From assembly GCA_029266495.1 (NCBI GenBank), contig JAQSWS010000003.1:24052-88051 (forward strand): a stretch of 64,000 nt of DNA, read 5' to 3'. This document shows, one piece after another, positions 18,025 through 27,076 of the stretch (within the stretch, counting starts at the first letter, position 1; each line of letters begins with the position of its first letter). Source of the stretch: Rariglobus sp. GTDB taxonomy: Bacteria > Verrucomicrobiota > Verrucomicrobiia > Opitutales > Opitutaceae. A program made the position numbers and the translations under genes. Below the pieces are notes generated by a model. The model searched no databases and was not told the origin of the DNA. It worked only from the letters and a program-made list of their open reading frames with translations.

Positions 18025-18066
18025 AAAAAGGCGCGACCCCCATCCCTAGGGGTCGCGCCTTTTTTT
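18025..18066. terminator. Bidirectional terminator between glgC and ychF
   Basis: A 16-bp stem (18025-18040 pairing with 18049-18064) has an 8-nt loop, a run of A on the left and a run of T on the right. It can therefore terminate both the plus-strand glgC and the minus-strand ychF transcripts. Confidence 0.92.
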
Positions 18067-18104
18067 GCGCGCATACCAGAACAGGACGGTTGGACGCCGG
18101 TTGC

Positions 18105-19208
18105 TCAGTTATTGAAACGGAACAACGCGACGTCGCCGTCCTGAAATACGTATTCTTTTCCTTCGAGGCGGTATTTACCGGCATCACGCGCCGCGGCGGT
18201 GCTGCCCAGGCGGGTGAGGTCGTCGTAGGCGACGATCTCGGCCTTGATAAACCCTTTCTCGAAATCGGTGTGGATCACGCCGGCGGCCTGCGGGGCCTTC
18301 CAGCCTTTCTTGATCGTCCAGCAGCGCACTTCCTTTTCACCGGCGGTGAAGTAGGTCTGCAGGCCGAGCAACGTGTAGGTGCCTTTGATCAGCTGCGAGA
18401 CGCCTGAGTCGGTCACGCCGAGATCCTTCAGGAACTCCCTGGCCTCCTCCGGCGACAGGTCGATCAACTCCGCCTCGATGCGCGCGCTGATCGGCACATA
18501 CGCGGCGTCGTGGTGGGCCTTCACGAATTCAGCCACCTTCTTGACGAACGGATTTTCCTCCGCGGTGGCAAGGTCGCCCTCGGCAACGTTGCAGGCGTAG
18601 AGCACGGGCTTGGCACTGAGCAGCTGGAAAAACTGGAGCAACTTCTTCTCGTCGTCCGTCGCGGGGAGCACGTTGGCGGGCTTGTTCTCATTGAGGTGCG
18701 GCACGAGGCGCTCAAGCAATGCGAGTTCGGCCTGCGCGTCCTTGTCGCCGGACTTGGCGAGCTTCTGGGTCTTGTTGAGACGTTTCTCCACCGCGTCGAG
18801 GTCGGCGAGAACCAGCTCGGTCGTGATGATCTCGATGTCGCGAACGGGGTCGACCGTGCCCATCGTGTGGATGATATCGTCGTCCACAAAGCAGCGGACA
18901 ACGTGCACGATCGCGTCGGTTTCGCGGATGTTGGCGAGAAACTGATTGCCGAGTCCCTCGCCCTTGCTGGCGCCGGCGACGAGGCCGGCGATGTCCACGA
19001 ATTCAATGGCGGCCGGCACGACGACGTTGGTCTTCGCGATTCCCTTCAACACATACGCGCGCTCATCCGGAACGACGACCACGCCCACGTTGGGATCAAT
19101 GGTGCAGAATGGATAGTTGGCCGCCTCCGCCTTGCGGGAGCGGGTGAGCGCATTGAAGAGAGTGGACTTGCCCACATTGGGCAGGCCGACGATACCGGCT
19201 TTCAGCAT
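18105..19208 (-). CDS. ychF: Redox-regulated ATPase YchF (Obg-family)
   Basis: 367 aa from the ATG at 19208 ([21 protein letters not shown]), matching the usual 363-370 aa. An upstream in-frame ATG at 19247 would add 13 poorly conserved residues. The P-loop is GLPNVGKST; further motifs are [21 protein letters not shown] (switch II region), [10 protein letters not shown] and [10 protein letters not shown], where the usual G4 NKxD is replaced by NxxE as in YchF/OLA1, which prefers ATP. The TGS domain ends the protein ([19 protein letters not shown], then [16 protein letters not shown]). It is a universally conserved ribosome-associated ATPase. It is convergent with glgC and divergent from the rpsP operon. 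Confidence 0.97.
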   Translation of the reverse strand: MLKAGIVGLPNVGKSTLFNALTRSRKAEAANYPFCTIDPNVGVVVVPDERAYVLKGIAKTNVVVPAAIEFVDIAGLVAGASKGEGLGNQFLANIRETDAIVHVVRCFVDDDIIHTMGTVDPVRDIEIITTELVLADLDAVEKRLNKTQKLAKSGDKDAQAELALLERLVPHLNENKPANVLPATDDEKKLLQFFQLLSAKPVLYACNVAEGDLATAEENPFVKKVAEFVKAHHDAAYVPISARIEAELIDLSPEEAREFLKDLGVTDSGVSQLIKGTYTLLGLQTYFTAGEKEVRCWTIKKGWKAPQAAGVIHTDFEKGFIKAEIVAYDDLTRLGSTAAARDAGKYRLEGKEYVFQDGDVALFRFNN

Positions 19209-19291
19209 AAGAGGGCGCACGTTCAAGCCGGGTGGGGGGAGGGTCAAGGTTCGTCTTCCCTTATTAGAAGATTATCCCGAGAAATGGCTGC

Positions 19292-19320
19292 TTGACATCG
19301 TTTGGCGCGTTCGGTGGATT
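19292..19320 (+). promoter_or_regulatory. Sigma-70-like promoter of rpsP
   Basis: A perfect -35 box TTGACA (19292-19297) is followed after exactly 17 bp by TGGATT (19315-19320), a weak -10 matching 3 of 6 positions. It lies 43 bp before the rpsP start codon, in the gap divergent from ychF. Confidence 0.45.
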
Positions 19321-19362
19321 CCACGGCTTTTCAACTCAAGAACCCGCTCGTAACACACTCTC

Positions 19363-19620
19363 ATGGCACTCAAAATCCGCCTCTCCCGCATTGGTTCCAC
19401 GCACAACCCGATTTATCACGTGGTCGTTGCCGAAGCCCGTTCCCGTCGTGATGGCGCTGCCGTGGAAACCCTCGGCACCCATAACCCCCGCGCTGCCAAG
19501 GACTCCCTGAAGCTGGATGTCGCCCGCGCCGACTACTGGATCAGCAAGGGCGCAACCCCCACGGACACCGCCCTGTCCCTGATCAAGAAGGCCCGCAAAG
19601 CCGCTGCCGCGACCGCCTAA
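19363..19620 (+). CDS. rpsP: Ribosomal protein bS16
   Basis: 85 aa, normal length. It is a small-subunit assembly protein bound to 16S rRNA. The N-terminus MALKIRLSRIGSTHNPIYHV and the following VVAEARSRRDG are diagnostic (the E. coli form is [23 protein letters not shown]). Next come ETLGTHNP, LDVARADYWISKGATPTDTA and an Ala/Lys-rich tail. It heads the rpsP-trmD-rplS cluster, but the usual rimM gene between rpsP and trmD is absent; a hairpin (19665-19691) occupies the gap instead. A promoter-like TTGACA element precedes it. Confidence 0.98.
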   Translation: MALKIRLSRIGSTHNPIYHVVVAEARSRRDGAAVETLGTHNPRAAKDSLKLDVARADYWISKGATPTDTALSLIKKARKAAAATA

Positions 19621-19664
19621 GGCTCGATCCTTTAAGGCACAGGCGCCCTAGGCGCCACGTTTCC

Positions 19665-19691
19665 AAGCCTCGGATTCATTTCCGGGGCTTT
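19665..19691 (+). terminator. Hairpin between rpsP and trmD
   Basis: AAGCCTCGGA pairs with TCCGGGGCTT (one G-T wobble) around a 7-nt loop, followed by a short T-containing stretch. It is preceded by a GGCGCC-CTA-GGCGCC palindrome at about 19643-19656. It could partially terminate the transcript after rpsP, lowering trmD relative to the ribosomal protein. Confidence 0.5.
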
Positions 19692-19770
19692 GTCATTTAT
19701 ATACTTGGCCGATCCTGGTGCCTTCGCGCCTTTGCGATTAATCCGAAGCTGCCTTCCGAAATTCTCCGAC

Positions 19771-20445
19771 ATGCCTCTCCACATCGACGTGCTCACACTT
19801 TTTCCGCGGATGCTCGACGGTTTTCTCGCCGAAAGCATCCTGGGCAAAGGCATCGAGAGCGGTCTGCTCACAGTCAAAGTCCATGACCTGCGCGACTGGG
19901 CGTTGAGCAAACACAAAAATGCCGACGATCGTCCCTTTGGTGGCGGTGCCGGCATGGTCATGAAGCCTGAGCCGGTGTTCGCCGCGATCGAGCAACTCCA
20001 GACGCCCGGCTGCCGGCGCATTTACCTCACGCCTGACGGCGTGCCGTATTCCCAAAAGCTGGCCGGCGAACTCGCGCAGGAGACGCACCTGATTCTTCTC
20101 AGCGGCCACTACGAGGGCATTGATCAACGCATCCGCGAAAAAGTCATCGACCAGGAGATCAGCATCGGCGACTACGTGCTCACCAATGGCACGCTGCCGG
20201 CCGCCGTGGTGATCGATGCACTTGCGCGTTTTATCCCGGGAGTGCTTGGGGAAGAAAAGTCATTGACGCACGAATCCTTCACCGGCAAGTTGCTCGACTT
20301 TCCTCAATACACGCGTCCCGCCGAATTTCGCGGCATGTCCGTGCCGGAAGTCCTCCTTTCCGGCGACCATGCCAAGATCGAAGAGTGGCGAAACGCACAA
20401 CGTATCGAGAAAACACGCCAGGTCCGACCCGATTTACTCAAATAA
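19771..20445 (+). CDS. trmD: tRNA (guanine37-N1)-methyltransferase
   Basis: 224 aa from the ATG at 19771 ([20 protein letters not shown]). It methylates G37 next to the anticodon, using S-adenosylmethionine, and prevents +1 frameshifting. The SPOUT trefoil-knot motifs are clear: [34 protein letters not shown], and the catalytic/knot segment [20 protein letters not shown]. These are followed by [22 protein letters not shown] and [17 protein letters not shown], all strongly conserved. The protein is slightly shorter than the E. coli enzyme (255 aa). It sits between rpsP and rplS, as in most bacteria. Confidence 0.98.
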   Translation: MPLHIDVLTLFPRMLDGFLAESILGKGIESGLLTVKVHDLRDWALSKHKNADDRPFGGGAGMVMKPEPVFAAIEQLQTPGCRRIYLTPDGVPYSQKLAGELAQETHLILLSGHYEGIDQRIREKVIDQEISIGDYVLTNGTLPAAVVIDALARFIPGVLGEEKSLTHESFTGKLLDFPQYTRPAEFRGMSVPEVLLSGDHAKIEEWRNAQRIEKTRQVRPDLLK

Positions 20446-20461
20446 CCAACACTCAACCGTC

Positions 20462-20836
20462 ATGAGCAACCCGATCATCAAAGAAATCACCGCCAGCCAG
20501 GTCAAAAAAGACCTCCCTCCGTTCAAGGTGGGCGACGGCGTCAAAGTGCACACCAAAGTGCGCGAGGGTGATAAAGAGCGTATCCAGATTTTCTCCGGCA
20601 TCGTCATCGCCCTCAAGGGTTCCGGCATTCACGAGACGTTCACCGTCCGTCGCATCAGCTACGGCGAGGGTGTCGAGCGCGTGTTCCCCACCAGCTCCCC
20701 GAACATTGAGAAGATCGAGATCGAGCAGACCTCCGAGCCGATGCGCGCCCGCCTTTACTACCTCCGCGACCGCCTCGGCAAAGCCGCCGTCGCCGTCAAG
20801 GTCGAGAAGCGCGAGAAGGTCGTCGCCACCAAATAA
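20462..20836 (+). CDS. rplS: Ribosomal protein bL19
   Basis: 124 aa from the ATG at 20462 ([19 protein letters not shown]); an in-frame upstream start overlapping trmD is not supported by family length (~115 aa). Diagnostic stretches are [63 protein letters not shown] and [14 protein letters not shown]. The protein sits at the 30S-50S interface. It is the last gene of the cluster; a good intrinsic terminator follows 28 bp after the stop. Confidence 0.98.
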   Translation: MSNPIIKEITASQVKKDLPPFKVGDGVKVHTKVREGDKERIQIFSGIVIALKGSGIHETFTVRRISYGEGVERVFPTSSPNIEKIEIEQTSEPMRARLYYLRDRLGKAAVAVKVEKREKVVATK

Positions 20837-20863
20837 GAACCGGTTCCGGTTCCCGTATGAGAC

Positions 20864-20890
20864 AAGCGAGTCCAACCGACTCGCTTTTTT
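20864..20890 (+). terminator. Intrinsic terminator after rplS
   Basis: AAGCGAGTC-caacc-GACTCGCTT forms a 9-bp perfect stem with a 5-nt loop, followed directly by a run of T. It closes the rpsP-trmD-rplS transcript. Confidence 0.9.
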
Positions 20891-20969
20891 CATGCCCTTT
20901 GGGCTTCCCCGTTTGGATGAGAATCGCTAATTTCTGACCTTTCATTTCCGAAAACACCCACTTTCAACC

Positions 20970-22955
20970 ATGCCACTCCAGACTGACATCCTCGCCCTCG
21001 CTGCCAACCAGGCCCGCGGCCTCGCCATCGACGCCGTCCATAAGTGCAATTCCGGCCATCTCGGACTGCCGCTCGGCTGTGCCGAAATCGGTGCCGTGCT
21101 CTTTGGCAACGTCCTCTCTTACAACCCCGACGCCCCCCGCTGGCTCAATCGCGACCGCTTCGTTCTCTCCGCCGGCCACGGTTCGATGTTCATCTACAGC
21201 TGGCTCCACCTGAGCGGCTACGATCTCTCCCTCGACGAGCTCACCAAATTCCGCGTCCTCCACAGCAAGACCCCCGGCCACCCCGAGTTCCACGAGACCC
21301 CGGGCGTTGAGTGCACCACCGGCCCCCTCGGCCAAGGCATTGCGAACGCCACCGGTCTCGCCCTCTCCGGCCAGATGGCCGCCGCCCGTTTCAACACCGC
21401 GGAGCACACGATCTTCGACAGCCATGTGATCGCCATCGCCGGTGATGGTTGCATGCAGGAAGGCGTTGCCCTCGAAGCCATCTCCTTTGCCGCCCACCAG
21501 AAACTCGACAACCTCATCCTCATCTACGACTCCAATGACGTCACCCTCGACGCAATGGCCAACAAGTCGCAAAGCGGTGATGACGCCAAGCGCTTCAAAG
21601 CCCTCGGCTGGGACGTGCAGGTGATCGACGGCCACGATTTCTTCGCCGTCCAGAAGGCGGTCAACAAGGCCAAGAAGGCCACCGGCAAACCCCAGCTGAT
21701 CATCGCCAAGACGACGATCGCCAAGGGTATCCCCGAGGTCGCCGGCACCGCCAAGGGCCACGGCGAAGGTGGCGCCAAGTTCGCCGATGCCGCCCGCGCC
21801 GGCCTTGGTCTTCCCGCCGACCAGCACTTCTTCGTCAGTGACGATGTGAGCGCTTATTTTGCCGATCACAAGAAGCGCCTCGTTCGCGCCTACAAGAAGT
21901 GGGGCAAGACCTTCGAGGCTTGGAAAGCCGCCAACCCCGAGAAGGCCGCGCTCCTCGAGGGCCGCAGCGCCGCCCCCGCCTCCGCGCACCTCCTTGAGAA
22001 GACTCCGCTCTTCCCGGCTGATGCCAAGCTCGCCACCCGCGCCGCCGGCCAGCAGGTGCTGCAAGCGGTCGCCGCCGAGCTCCCGCTCCTCATCGGTGGC
22101 AGCGCCGACCTCTACGGTTCGACCCTCAACTACATCGCCGCCGACAAGGATTTCGACGACACGAACCGCGCCGGCCGCAACATCCGCTTCGGCATCCGCG
22201 AGCACGCGATGGCCTCCATCGCCAACGGCGTTGCCTACGACGGCATTTTCCGTCCCTCGGTCGCCACGTTCCTCGTGTTCGCGGACTATTCGCGTCCGGC
22301 CATGCGCCTCGCCTCGCTGGCCAAGCTCCCCGTGGTCTACATTTACACGCATGACTCCGTCGGCGTGGGCGAAGACGGTCCGACCCACCAGCCCGTGGAA
22401 ACGGTTTCCGGTCTGCGCGTGATTCCCGGCTTCGACGTGATCCGCCCCGGTGATCCGGAGGAAACCGCCGGTGCCTACGCCGCCGCCCTCGAACGCATCG
22501 ACGGACCCACGCTCCTCGCGCTCACCCGCCAGGCGCTGCCCTTGCTCAACGACGTCCCGGTTGACGTGCGCCGCAACGGTGTATCCAAAGGTGCTTACAT
22601 CGCCGTCAAGGAAACCTCCGAGCTCACCCACATCCTGCTGGCGAGCGGCAGCGAGCTCCAATATGCGGTCAACGCCGCGAAGATCCTCGGCGCCGGCGTG
22701 CGCGTCGTTTCGGTGCCCTGCTTCGAGCGTTTCAACCGCCAGTCCGCCGACTACCGTGAGAGCGTGCTGCCCACGGCGTGCCGCAAGCGCGTCGCGATCG
22801 AGGCGGGCGTCAGCGGCCTCTGGTATCAATATGTCGGTCTGGACGGCAAGGTGATCGGCATCGATCGCTTCGGCATGAGCGCCCCCGGCGCGACCGTCTT
22901 CAAAGAGCTCGGCATCACGACCGAAGCCGTGGTCGCCGCCGCACAGGCGCTGTGA
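20970..22955 (+). CDS. tkt: Transketolase
   Basis: 661 aa, usual length. This thiamine diphosphate enzyme transfers two-carbon units in the pentose phosphate pathway. The N-terminal ThDP-binding domain has [56 protein letters not shown] and the metal/ThDP motif [16 protein letters not shown] with LIYDSNDVT. The pyrimidine-binding domain has [14 protein letters not shown], the catalytic-Glu region [18 protein letters not shown], and [18 protein letters not shown]. The C-terminal domain includes [11 protein letters not shown] and [17 protein letters not shown]. Codon use is strongly biased to C-ending codons, as expected for high expression. A terminator follows, and a degenerate heptamer repeat overlaps the stop codon. 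Confidence 0.98.
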   Translation: MPLQTDILALAANQARGLAIDAVHKCNSGHLGLPLGCAEIGAVLFGNVLSYNPDAPRWLNRDRFVLSAGHGSMFIYSWLHLSGYDLSLDELTKFRVLHSKTPGHPEFHETPGVECTTGPLGQGIANATGLALSGQMAAARFNTAEHTIFDSHVIAIAGDGCMQEGVALEAISFAAHQKLDNLILIYDSNDVTLDAMANKSQSGDDAKRFKALGWDVQVIDGHDFFAVQKAVNKAKKATGKPQLIIAKTTIAKGIPEVAGTAKGHGEGGAKFADAARAGLGLPADQHFFVSDDVSAYFADHKKRLVRAYKKWGKTFEAWKAANPEKAALLEGRSAAPASAHLLEKTPLFPADAKLATRAAGQQVLQAVAAELPLLIGGSADLYGSTLNYIAADKDFDDTNRAGRNIRFGIREHAMASIANGVAYDGIFRPSVATFLVFADYSRPAMRLASLAKLPVVYIYTHDSVGVGEDGPTHQPVETVSGLRVIPGFDVIRPGDPEETAGAYAAALERIDGPTLLALTRQALPLLNDVPVDVRRNGVSKGAYIAVKETSELTHILLASGSELQYAVNAAKILGAGVRVVSVPCFERFNRQSADYRESVLPTACRKRVAIEAGVSGLWYQYVGLDGKVIGIDRFGMSAPGATVFKELGITTEAVVAAAQAL

Positions 22956-22981
22956 GCTGAGGGCAGGAAGTTCAGAGCTGA
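22954..22981 (+). repeat. Degenerate heptamer repeat after tkt
   Basis: GAGCTGA at 22954-22960 and again at 22975-22981 are exactly 21 bp (three heptads) apart, with GGGCAGG and AAGTTCA between them. The unit equals the GAGYTGA heptamer of the array inside purL (63433-63460). The first unit overlaps the tkt stop codon. Confidence 0.5.
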
Positions 22982-22991
22982 AAGCGCACTC

Positions 22992-23020
22992 AAAGGCGGG
23001 CCCATGGGCCCGCCTTTTTT
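22992..23020. terminator. Terminator after tkt
   Basis: A perfect 26-bp palindrome (22992-23017, centred on CCATGG) extends into a run of six T. On the plus strand it ends the tkt transcript. Confidence 0.93.
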
Positions 23021-23248
23021 ATGTCCGGATGTTTTTTGCTGGTCGTCTCTCGAATGGAGGACGGGCGCTTGCGGCCGCGTCTTTTGCCCGGGCGCGCTGC
23101 ATTCCCGCGACGCATTCGCGTCTGCATGGCCCTGCCCAGTAGGCCATCTTAATAACGCATCAAAGCCAAAAACTGGAAACGAGTGACGGGCAATTAACCG
23201 GAGTTGCTCCTCGTGTTTGACGCTTTCGCCGAATAGATATCGTGCACT

Positions 23249-23911
23249 ATGTCGCTCGACCCCCATGCGCAGCTGGATCAGACCGTGCTCGATAAAATCG
23301 AGCAAAGCCCCATCGGAGCGGTGCCCCACACGCCGACCTATCAGGATGCGCTCCGCCGCCTCTACGCAACGCATCAGGTTTATGCCTCGGCCGACCACAA
23401 GGACTGTCACGTGACGACCCGTTCCCTGGCGAAGGCCCCCCTGTTCTATGCGAGCAATCTCGATTCTTTCGTCGCCGGGCAGATCGACGCCGCCGCACTG
23501 GAGACCAATGCCAGTGTTTTTTCCCGTTATGTGCAGTCGCTCCCGGCCGCGCTCCGCGACAAGGCGGAAGCCCTTCGTTTAAAAGTGATCGGCCGCGCGA
23601 TCCAGCACCGCAAGCACCACGGTCCCGGCGAGCCCCCGGTGATCCACGATCCGGTGAACAGCATCTTCCTTGTTCCGGGCACGGGTCCGCATCCCGGCCT
23701 GCCAGGCAATTACCTTTATGGCTCGTTGCATGAAATCGTGCATCCGGGCGCCCCGTCGACGTGGAGTGTGCAACTGCATGACTCGGAGGACGCCGTGTCG
23801 TCATTCAATGCGGCCACGATGCCCGAGGCGTTGACGGCATTGCAGGACGTGATTGCGAGCGCCCCGTTCCACCTGAGCGAACTCGCCGCGCTGGGCTTCA
23901 AGGCCAACTGA
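23249..23911 (+). CDS. Conserved hypothetical protein
   Basis: 220 aa, with no signal peptide or membrane segment. I do not recognise the family. The visible parts are an N-terminal helix (DPHAQLDQTVLDKIEQ), a segment VYASADHKDCHVTTRSLAKAP, a helical middle (ALRDKAEALRLKVIGRAIQHRKHH), then a strand- and glycine-rich part (DPVNSIFLVPGTGPHPGLPG) and LYGSLHEIVHPGAPSTWSVQ. Coding potential is well supported by GC-rich third positions, a sensible length and no overlap with other genes. It stands alone between tkt and a minus-strand group, convergent with the YcxB-like gene. No function is assigned. Confidence 0.7.
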   Translation: MSLDPHAQLDQTVLDKIEQSPIGAVPHTPTYQDALRRLYATHQVYASADHKDCHVTTRSLAKAPLFYASNLDSFVAGQIDAAALETNASVFSRYVQSLPAALRDKAEALRLKVIGRAIQHRKHHGPGEPPVIHDPVNSIFLVPGTGPHPGLPGNYLYGSLHEIVHPGAPSTWSVQLHDSEDAVSSFNAATMPEALTALQDVIASAPFHLSELAALGFKAN

Positions 23912-23957
23912 GCCGCAGGCCATCACGCACGTGCCGGCCTGCAAAGACCGCCGGCAG

Positions 23958-24461
23958 CTAGCGACCCGTCGCGGCCAGAAACGCCGCCTTTTCCCCGGAC
24001 GAATGAAACGCCCGCAACGGGATCACGCATGCGCCTTTGTTGCCGAATCTGAGTTCGAGATAGTTTGAGTCCTCGGCGGTATCAGAGAGATCGGCGAGCT
24101 CAAAGGCAGAGGTGACGCCCGCGGTCGTGCTGGTGATCTTCCCTGCATCGATTTCAATGACCGTTGTTGCCGGCCAGGGGCCTTTCATTTCACTCGTCGC
24201 ATATTTCCGAATACGCCGCCGCACGGTGCCGTTGTAGGTGAGCAGAAAGAGTCCGGCGCCCCATCCGGCGGCGGCCAGGCAAACCACGGGCAGGTTGACG
24301 TTTTCCTTTGATTGAAATCCCAGCCAGGCAAACACGGCGAATATCGCCGCGCACAGGAGGGCCCCGCGCCATCGATTGGTTGCACAGGTCTTGCCTCGCA
24401 TAAACAGGCGGACGCCGGGCTCGATGACATCGTCAAGGCTGGCTTCGTAGGTGAGCTTCAT
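23958..24461 (-). CDS. YcxB-like membrane protein
   Basis: 167 aa. After an N-terminal soluble strand region (MKLTYEASLDDVIEPGVRLF) come two membrane segments at about residues 34-50 (ALLCAAIFAVFAWLGF) and 58-75 (LPVVCLAAAGWGAGLFLL). A C-terminal PH-like domain follows (TTVIEIDAGKITSTTAGVTS, then SNYLELRFGNKGACVIPLRAF). This layout matches the YcxB-like family, whose biochemical role is not established. It is 15 bp downstream of the DUF2314 gene on the same strand, so the two are likely cotranscribed. Confidence 0.75.
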   Translation of the reverse strand: MKLTYEASLDDVIEPGVRLFMRGKTCATNRWRGALLCAAIFAVFAWLGFQSKENVNLPVVCLAAAGWGAGLFLLTYNGTVRRRIRKYATSEMKGPWPATTVIEIDAGKITSTTAGVTSAFELADLSDTAEDSNYLELRFGNKGACVIPLRAFHSSGEKAAFLAATGR

Positions 24462-24476
24462 TCGGGCGGGATTACC

Positions 24477-25772
24477 TTATTGGTCACGGCTGCGATTCAG
24501 GACCTTGCCTGTTTCGTTGCCCACGGAGCCGCCGTCCGGCTTTTGGTGAAGATAGTCGTAAACATCTTTGAGGTTAACCGTGACTTTCCGGCCCTCCCTC
24601 AGGGTGTCGTCGAAACGGGAGTCGTTGAGCAGCACGCCTTCAACGGACGTCGGGTTCCACCGCACGATTTCGATCCACATGTATTCCGTTTCGTCACCGA
24701 TCTTGAATGCCTTCTTTACGAGGACGCGTTCGTTGGGGTCGAGGCCGTTGCGGAAGGCTGGTTCGGCGGCGTAAAAAGCTTTGCGGGCTTTTTCGCTGGC
24801 GGCCTGCAGCTCGGCGTCTCCCGAGCGGCGATTGGTCACTTTGTCCTCCGCTCCGTAGAGGCTGGCGAGGGCGGCGGCCTGACGCTCAAGGGTGCTTGAG
24901 CCGGCGGCATCCGGGAAGCTCAACGACCAAAGCCGGTTGCCCGGGTCGCCTTTTTCGGCCGTGGCGACGGCGGGCTTGATTTGAAGCCGTCCGGTGGCAC
25001 CCGGCTGCGGGTTCTTCAGCATGCTTTTCCGGGTCGCATCATGGCGGATCTCGGCGAGCACCAATTCGAATCTTCCGCCCTCGGGTTTCTGACCCTCAAT
25101 CAGGCGTTGGGCGACGGCATTCATGAGATTGCCCGCAGGGAGTGTGTTGCTCGAGGGCACCTCGGTCAGCACGAGGTCCGGGAGATCAAACTTACGCATG
25201 CCGAGCGTGATCATGCGCACCAGTTCCGGGTTACGATAGGCATGCATGTTCACATGTTCACGCACATCGGGGATGTCGCCCTGCCAGCTTTCCACGCGGG
25301 CTTTTCTCCACACTTCGCGCGAGTAGAGCAGGCGGCATTCTTCGTCCCACGGAAGCCCCTCGGTGGCTTCCGCGAGACGGGCGACCAGGGTGCACGCCTC
25401 GCGGTTGACGGGCAGGAGATTTGTCGGGGAGGCTTCGAAGCCGAGCACGAGGACGCGGGTGGATTGGGCGATGGCCGCGCCCTGTTCCATGCGCAGGCCT
25501 TTCGTTGAATAACGAAAAGCGGCGGGCGAGGGCGGTGCGTATTTTTCGATGTCGGTCCACTTGTGCCGCACGGTCGCGAGGCGGGCGAGGTCGGGGAACT
25601 CCTCCTTGAGGAGGGCCGCGAGCACAGGTTCCGGATCGGTCTTGGGGGCGGGCGCAAAATAGAGCGCGAACTCGATGCCCGTAACATCGGCCTGCTCAGG
25701 GGCGGCGGTGGAGGTAACCGCCGTCACGATGAGAATGCCGAGCAGTGAAAGGAAGGGGATGCGGACGGTCAT
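24477..25772 (-). CDS. Secreted DUF2314-domain protein
   Basis: 431 aa from the ATG at 25772 (MTVRIPFLSLLGILIVTAVT), which starts a clear signal peptide cleaved near AAPEQA; the open frame extends further upstream but overlaps the neighbouring gene. The long middle region (KTDPEPVLAALLKEEFPDL through FELVLAEIRHDATRKSM) is of unknown fold. The C-terminal ~75 residues form a DUF2314 domain: VLVKKAFKIGDETEYMWIEI, GVLLNDSRFDDTLREG and VTVNLKDVYDYLH. DUF2314 is widespread but uncharacterised. It lies 16 bp after the preceding minus-strand gene and 15 bp before the YcxB-like gene, forming a probable three-gene operon. Confidence 0.78.
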   Translation of the reverse strand: MTVRIPFLSLLGILIVTAVTSTAAPEQADVTGIEFALYFAPAPKTDPEPVLAALLKEEFPDLARLATVRHKWTDIEKYAPPSPAAFRYSTKGLRMEQGAAIAQSTRVLVLGFEASPTNLLPVNREACTLVARLAEATEGLPWDEECRLLYSREVWRKARVESWQGDIPDVREHVNMHAYRNPELVRMITLGMRKFDLPDLVLTEVPSSNTLPAGNLMNAVAQRLIEGQKPEGGRFELVLAEIRHDATRKSMLKNPQPGATGRLQIKPAVATAEKGDPGNRLWSLSFPDAAGSSTLERQAAALASLYGAEDKVTNRRSGDAELQAASEKARKAFYAAEPAFRNGLDPNERVLVKKAFKIGDETEYMWIEIVRWNPTSVEGVLLNDSRFDDTLREGRKVTVNLKDVYDYLHQKPDGGSVGNETGKVLNRSRDQ

Positions 25773-25788
25773 AAAGCAGGTTGGCGGA

Positions 25789-26214
25789 CTACAGTGTCTG
25801 GCCGAAGCGCACTTTTTTCGCGGCTTTCTTTTTCCGGGGTGACGGAGGAATGCCCAGACGCGGGTCGCGTGCACGGACCAGTTGCACGAGTCGTTTCGCG
25901 TCACGTTCGAAGGTATCCGCACTTTCCGGCAGGTAGAGCCATTTTCCCAAAATGGGATGTGGCACGAGGGCGGGGAACTCCGCCCGCAGGCTTTCCTGGT
26001 GTTCATGAAAGGTGCAGACGAGCACCCCTTGCCACGGTTCGCCCTGCGCCGTCAAAAACAGATGGTGCATCCCATGCAGCATGATGGTGCGTCCGCCGAA
26101 CCAGGATTTGAGGACGAATGATGGTTCGGGAACGAGTGGCTCGGCGAGCCACTGGAGCGGATGTTCGGCTTTGACGGCGCGGGGCCGCGCGGTGGAGGCA
26201 CGGATGGGTTTCAT
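25789..26214 (-). CDS. Conserved hypothetical protein, possibly TfoX/YjbR-like fold
   Basis: 141 aa from the ATG at 26214 (MKPIRASTARPRAVKAEHPL). Visible conserved-looking parts are SFVLKSWFGGRTIMLHGMHH, GEPWQGVLVCTFHEHQESL and PHPILGKWLYLPESADTFER, followed by a basic tail (PSPRKKKAAKKVRFG). The WFGGR...LxG pattern recalls the N-terminal TfoX/MmcQ-like fold, but the match is only suggestive. It is the first gene of a probable operon with the DUF2314 and YcxB-like genes. It is divergent from a TPR gene, with a 152-bp gap. Confidence 0.65.
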   Translation of the reverse strand: MKPIRASTARPRAVKAEHPLQWLAEPLVPEPSFVLKSWFGGRTIMLHGMHHLFLTAQGEPWQGVLVCTFHEHQESLRAEFPALVPHPILGKWLYLPESADTFERDAKRLVQLVRARDPRLGIPPSPRKKKAAKKVRFGQTL

Positions 26215-26366
26215 GCGGGTGGGAGGTTGGAAACTTGAGCGATTCGATTGCCCAGGGCGAATCAAAGGAGGCGGCAAGCAGGCGTCGTATTATTGAAGCG
26301 GCGTTCTCCTCATTTCAGTCCGGCAGCAGGCTACTTGGCTTGTCTCACTGGCGGAGGTGCAAGAGC

Positions 26367-26861
26367 ATGACGGCACGAATGACGCTTTCCACGCATACAC
26401 GACGCCAGCTCAGTTATGCCGAGGGTTACCTGGCATTGGGGCTTCACGACGAGGCGGCGGAGGCGTTGGACGAAATCACCGGGGAGGAGCGTGACGCCAC
26501 GCCCGTGCTCGTGATGTTATTGGGTGTTCATAACGAGCGGGGCGACTGGGCGCGGGCCGCCGAAACGGGCGCGGTGTTATGCGAACGTGAACCCCGGGTC
26601 GCCGGATTTTGGATCCAGTGGGCCTATGCCACGCGAAGGCATGCGAGTATTGAGCATGCACGAACGATTCTGCTGCGCGGGCTGGGGATGCATCCGCGGG
26701 AGGCAATCTTTCACTTTAACCTGGCATGCTACGAGGCGCAGCTTGGCCATCTGGACGACGCCCGCAGCTTTCTCGAAACCGCATGTCACCTCGATGCGAC
26801 ATTCACCGATCTGGCCAGGAGCGACGCGGATCTCGAACCGTTGCACAAGGAGCTTGGCTAA
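26367..26861 (+). CDS. TPR-repeat protein
   Basis: 164 aa from the ATG at 26367 (MTARMTLSTHTRRQLSYAEG), chosen because GGAGGTG at 26352-26358 is an unusually good ribosome-binding site at correct spacing; the frame is open upstream to 26235. About four tetratricopeptide repeats are visible: LSYAEGYLALGLHDEAAEAL, LVMLLGVHNERGDWARAAE, GFWIQWAYATRRHASIEHA, and IFHFNLACYEAQLGHLDDA followed by ARSFLETACHLD. There is no signal peptide. It probably mediates protein-protein contacts; the partner is unknown. Confidence 0.82.
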   Translation: MTARMTLSTHTRRQLSYAEGYLALGLHDEAAEALDEITGEERDATPVLVMLLGVHNERGDWARAAETGAVLCEREPRVAGFWIQWAYATRRHASIEHARTILLRGLGMHPREAIFHFNLACYEAQLGHLDDARSFLETACHLDATFTDLARSDADLEPLHKELG

Positions 26862-27012
26862 GAGCGGGAAAACCGGGGCAGTGGGTGGTGGGCCGATGGT
26901 TGGATCGCGGACGATTTGCTCGCGGCACCGATGAGCCCCGGGACGGAGTTCACCAACGGGCGACAAAAATCCGACCAGATTGAAACATTACACTTGCAAC
27001 TCGGGCGATTGA

Positions 27013-27024
27013 TTAGCTGCCTAA
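27013..27024. promoter_or_regulatory. Possible MarR operator
   Basis: TTAG-ctgc-CTAA is an inverted repeat 53-64 bp before the marR start codon. A longer imperfect dyad is suggested by TGAT just upstream and ATCA just downstream. The position suits autoregulation of the MarR/RND operon. Confidence 0.3.
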
Positions 27025-27076
27025 CTATCAGCCTCCTTACTTGTTTCATCTTATTTAACCCGCCTTAACAACTGTC

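Noticed and set aside
20964..22829. Long open frame on the minus strand opposite transketolase
   Set aside because: The plus strand encodes an unmistakable transketolase; the opposite frame is low-complexity.
24573..24583. Another TTAACCGT-like operator
   Set aside because: It lies inside the DUF2314 coding region and the second half-site is poor (GTGA).
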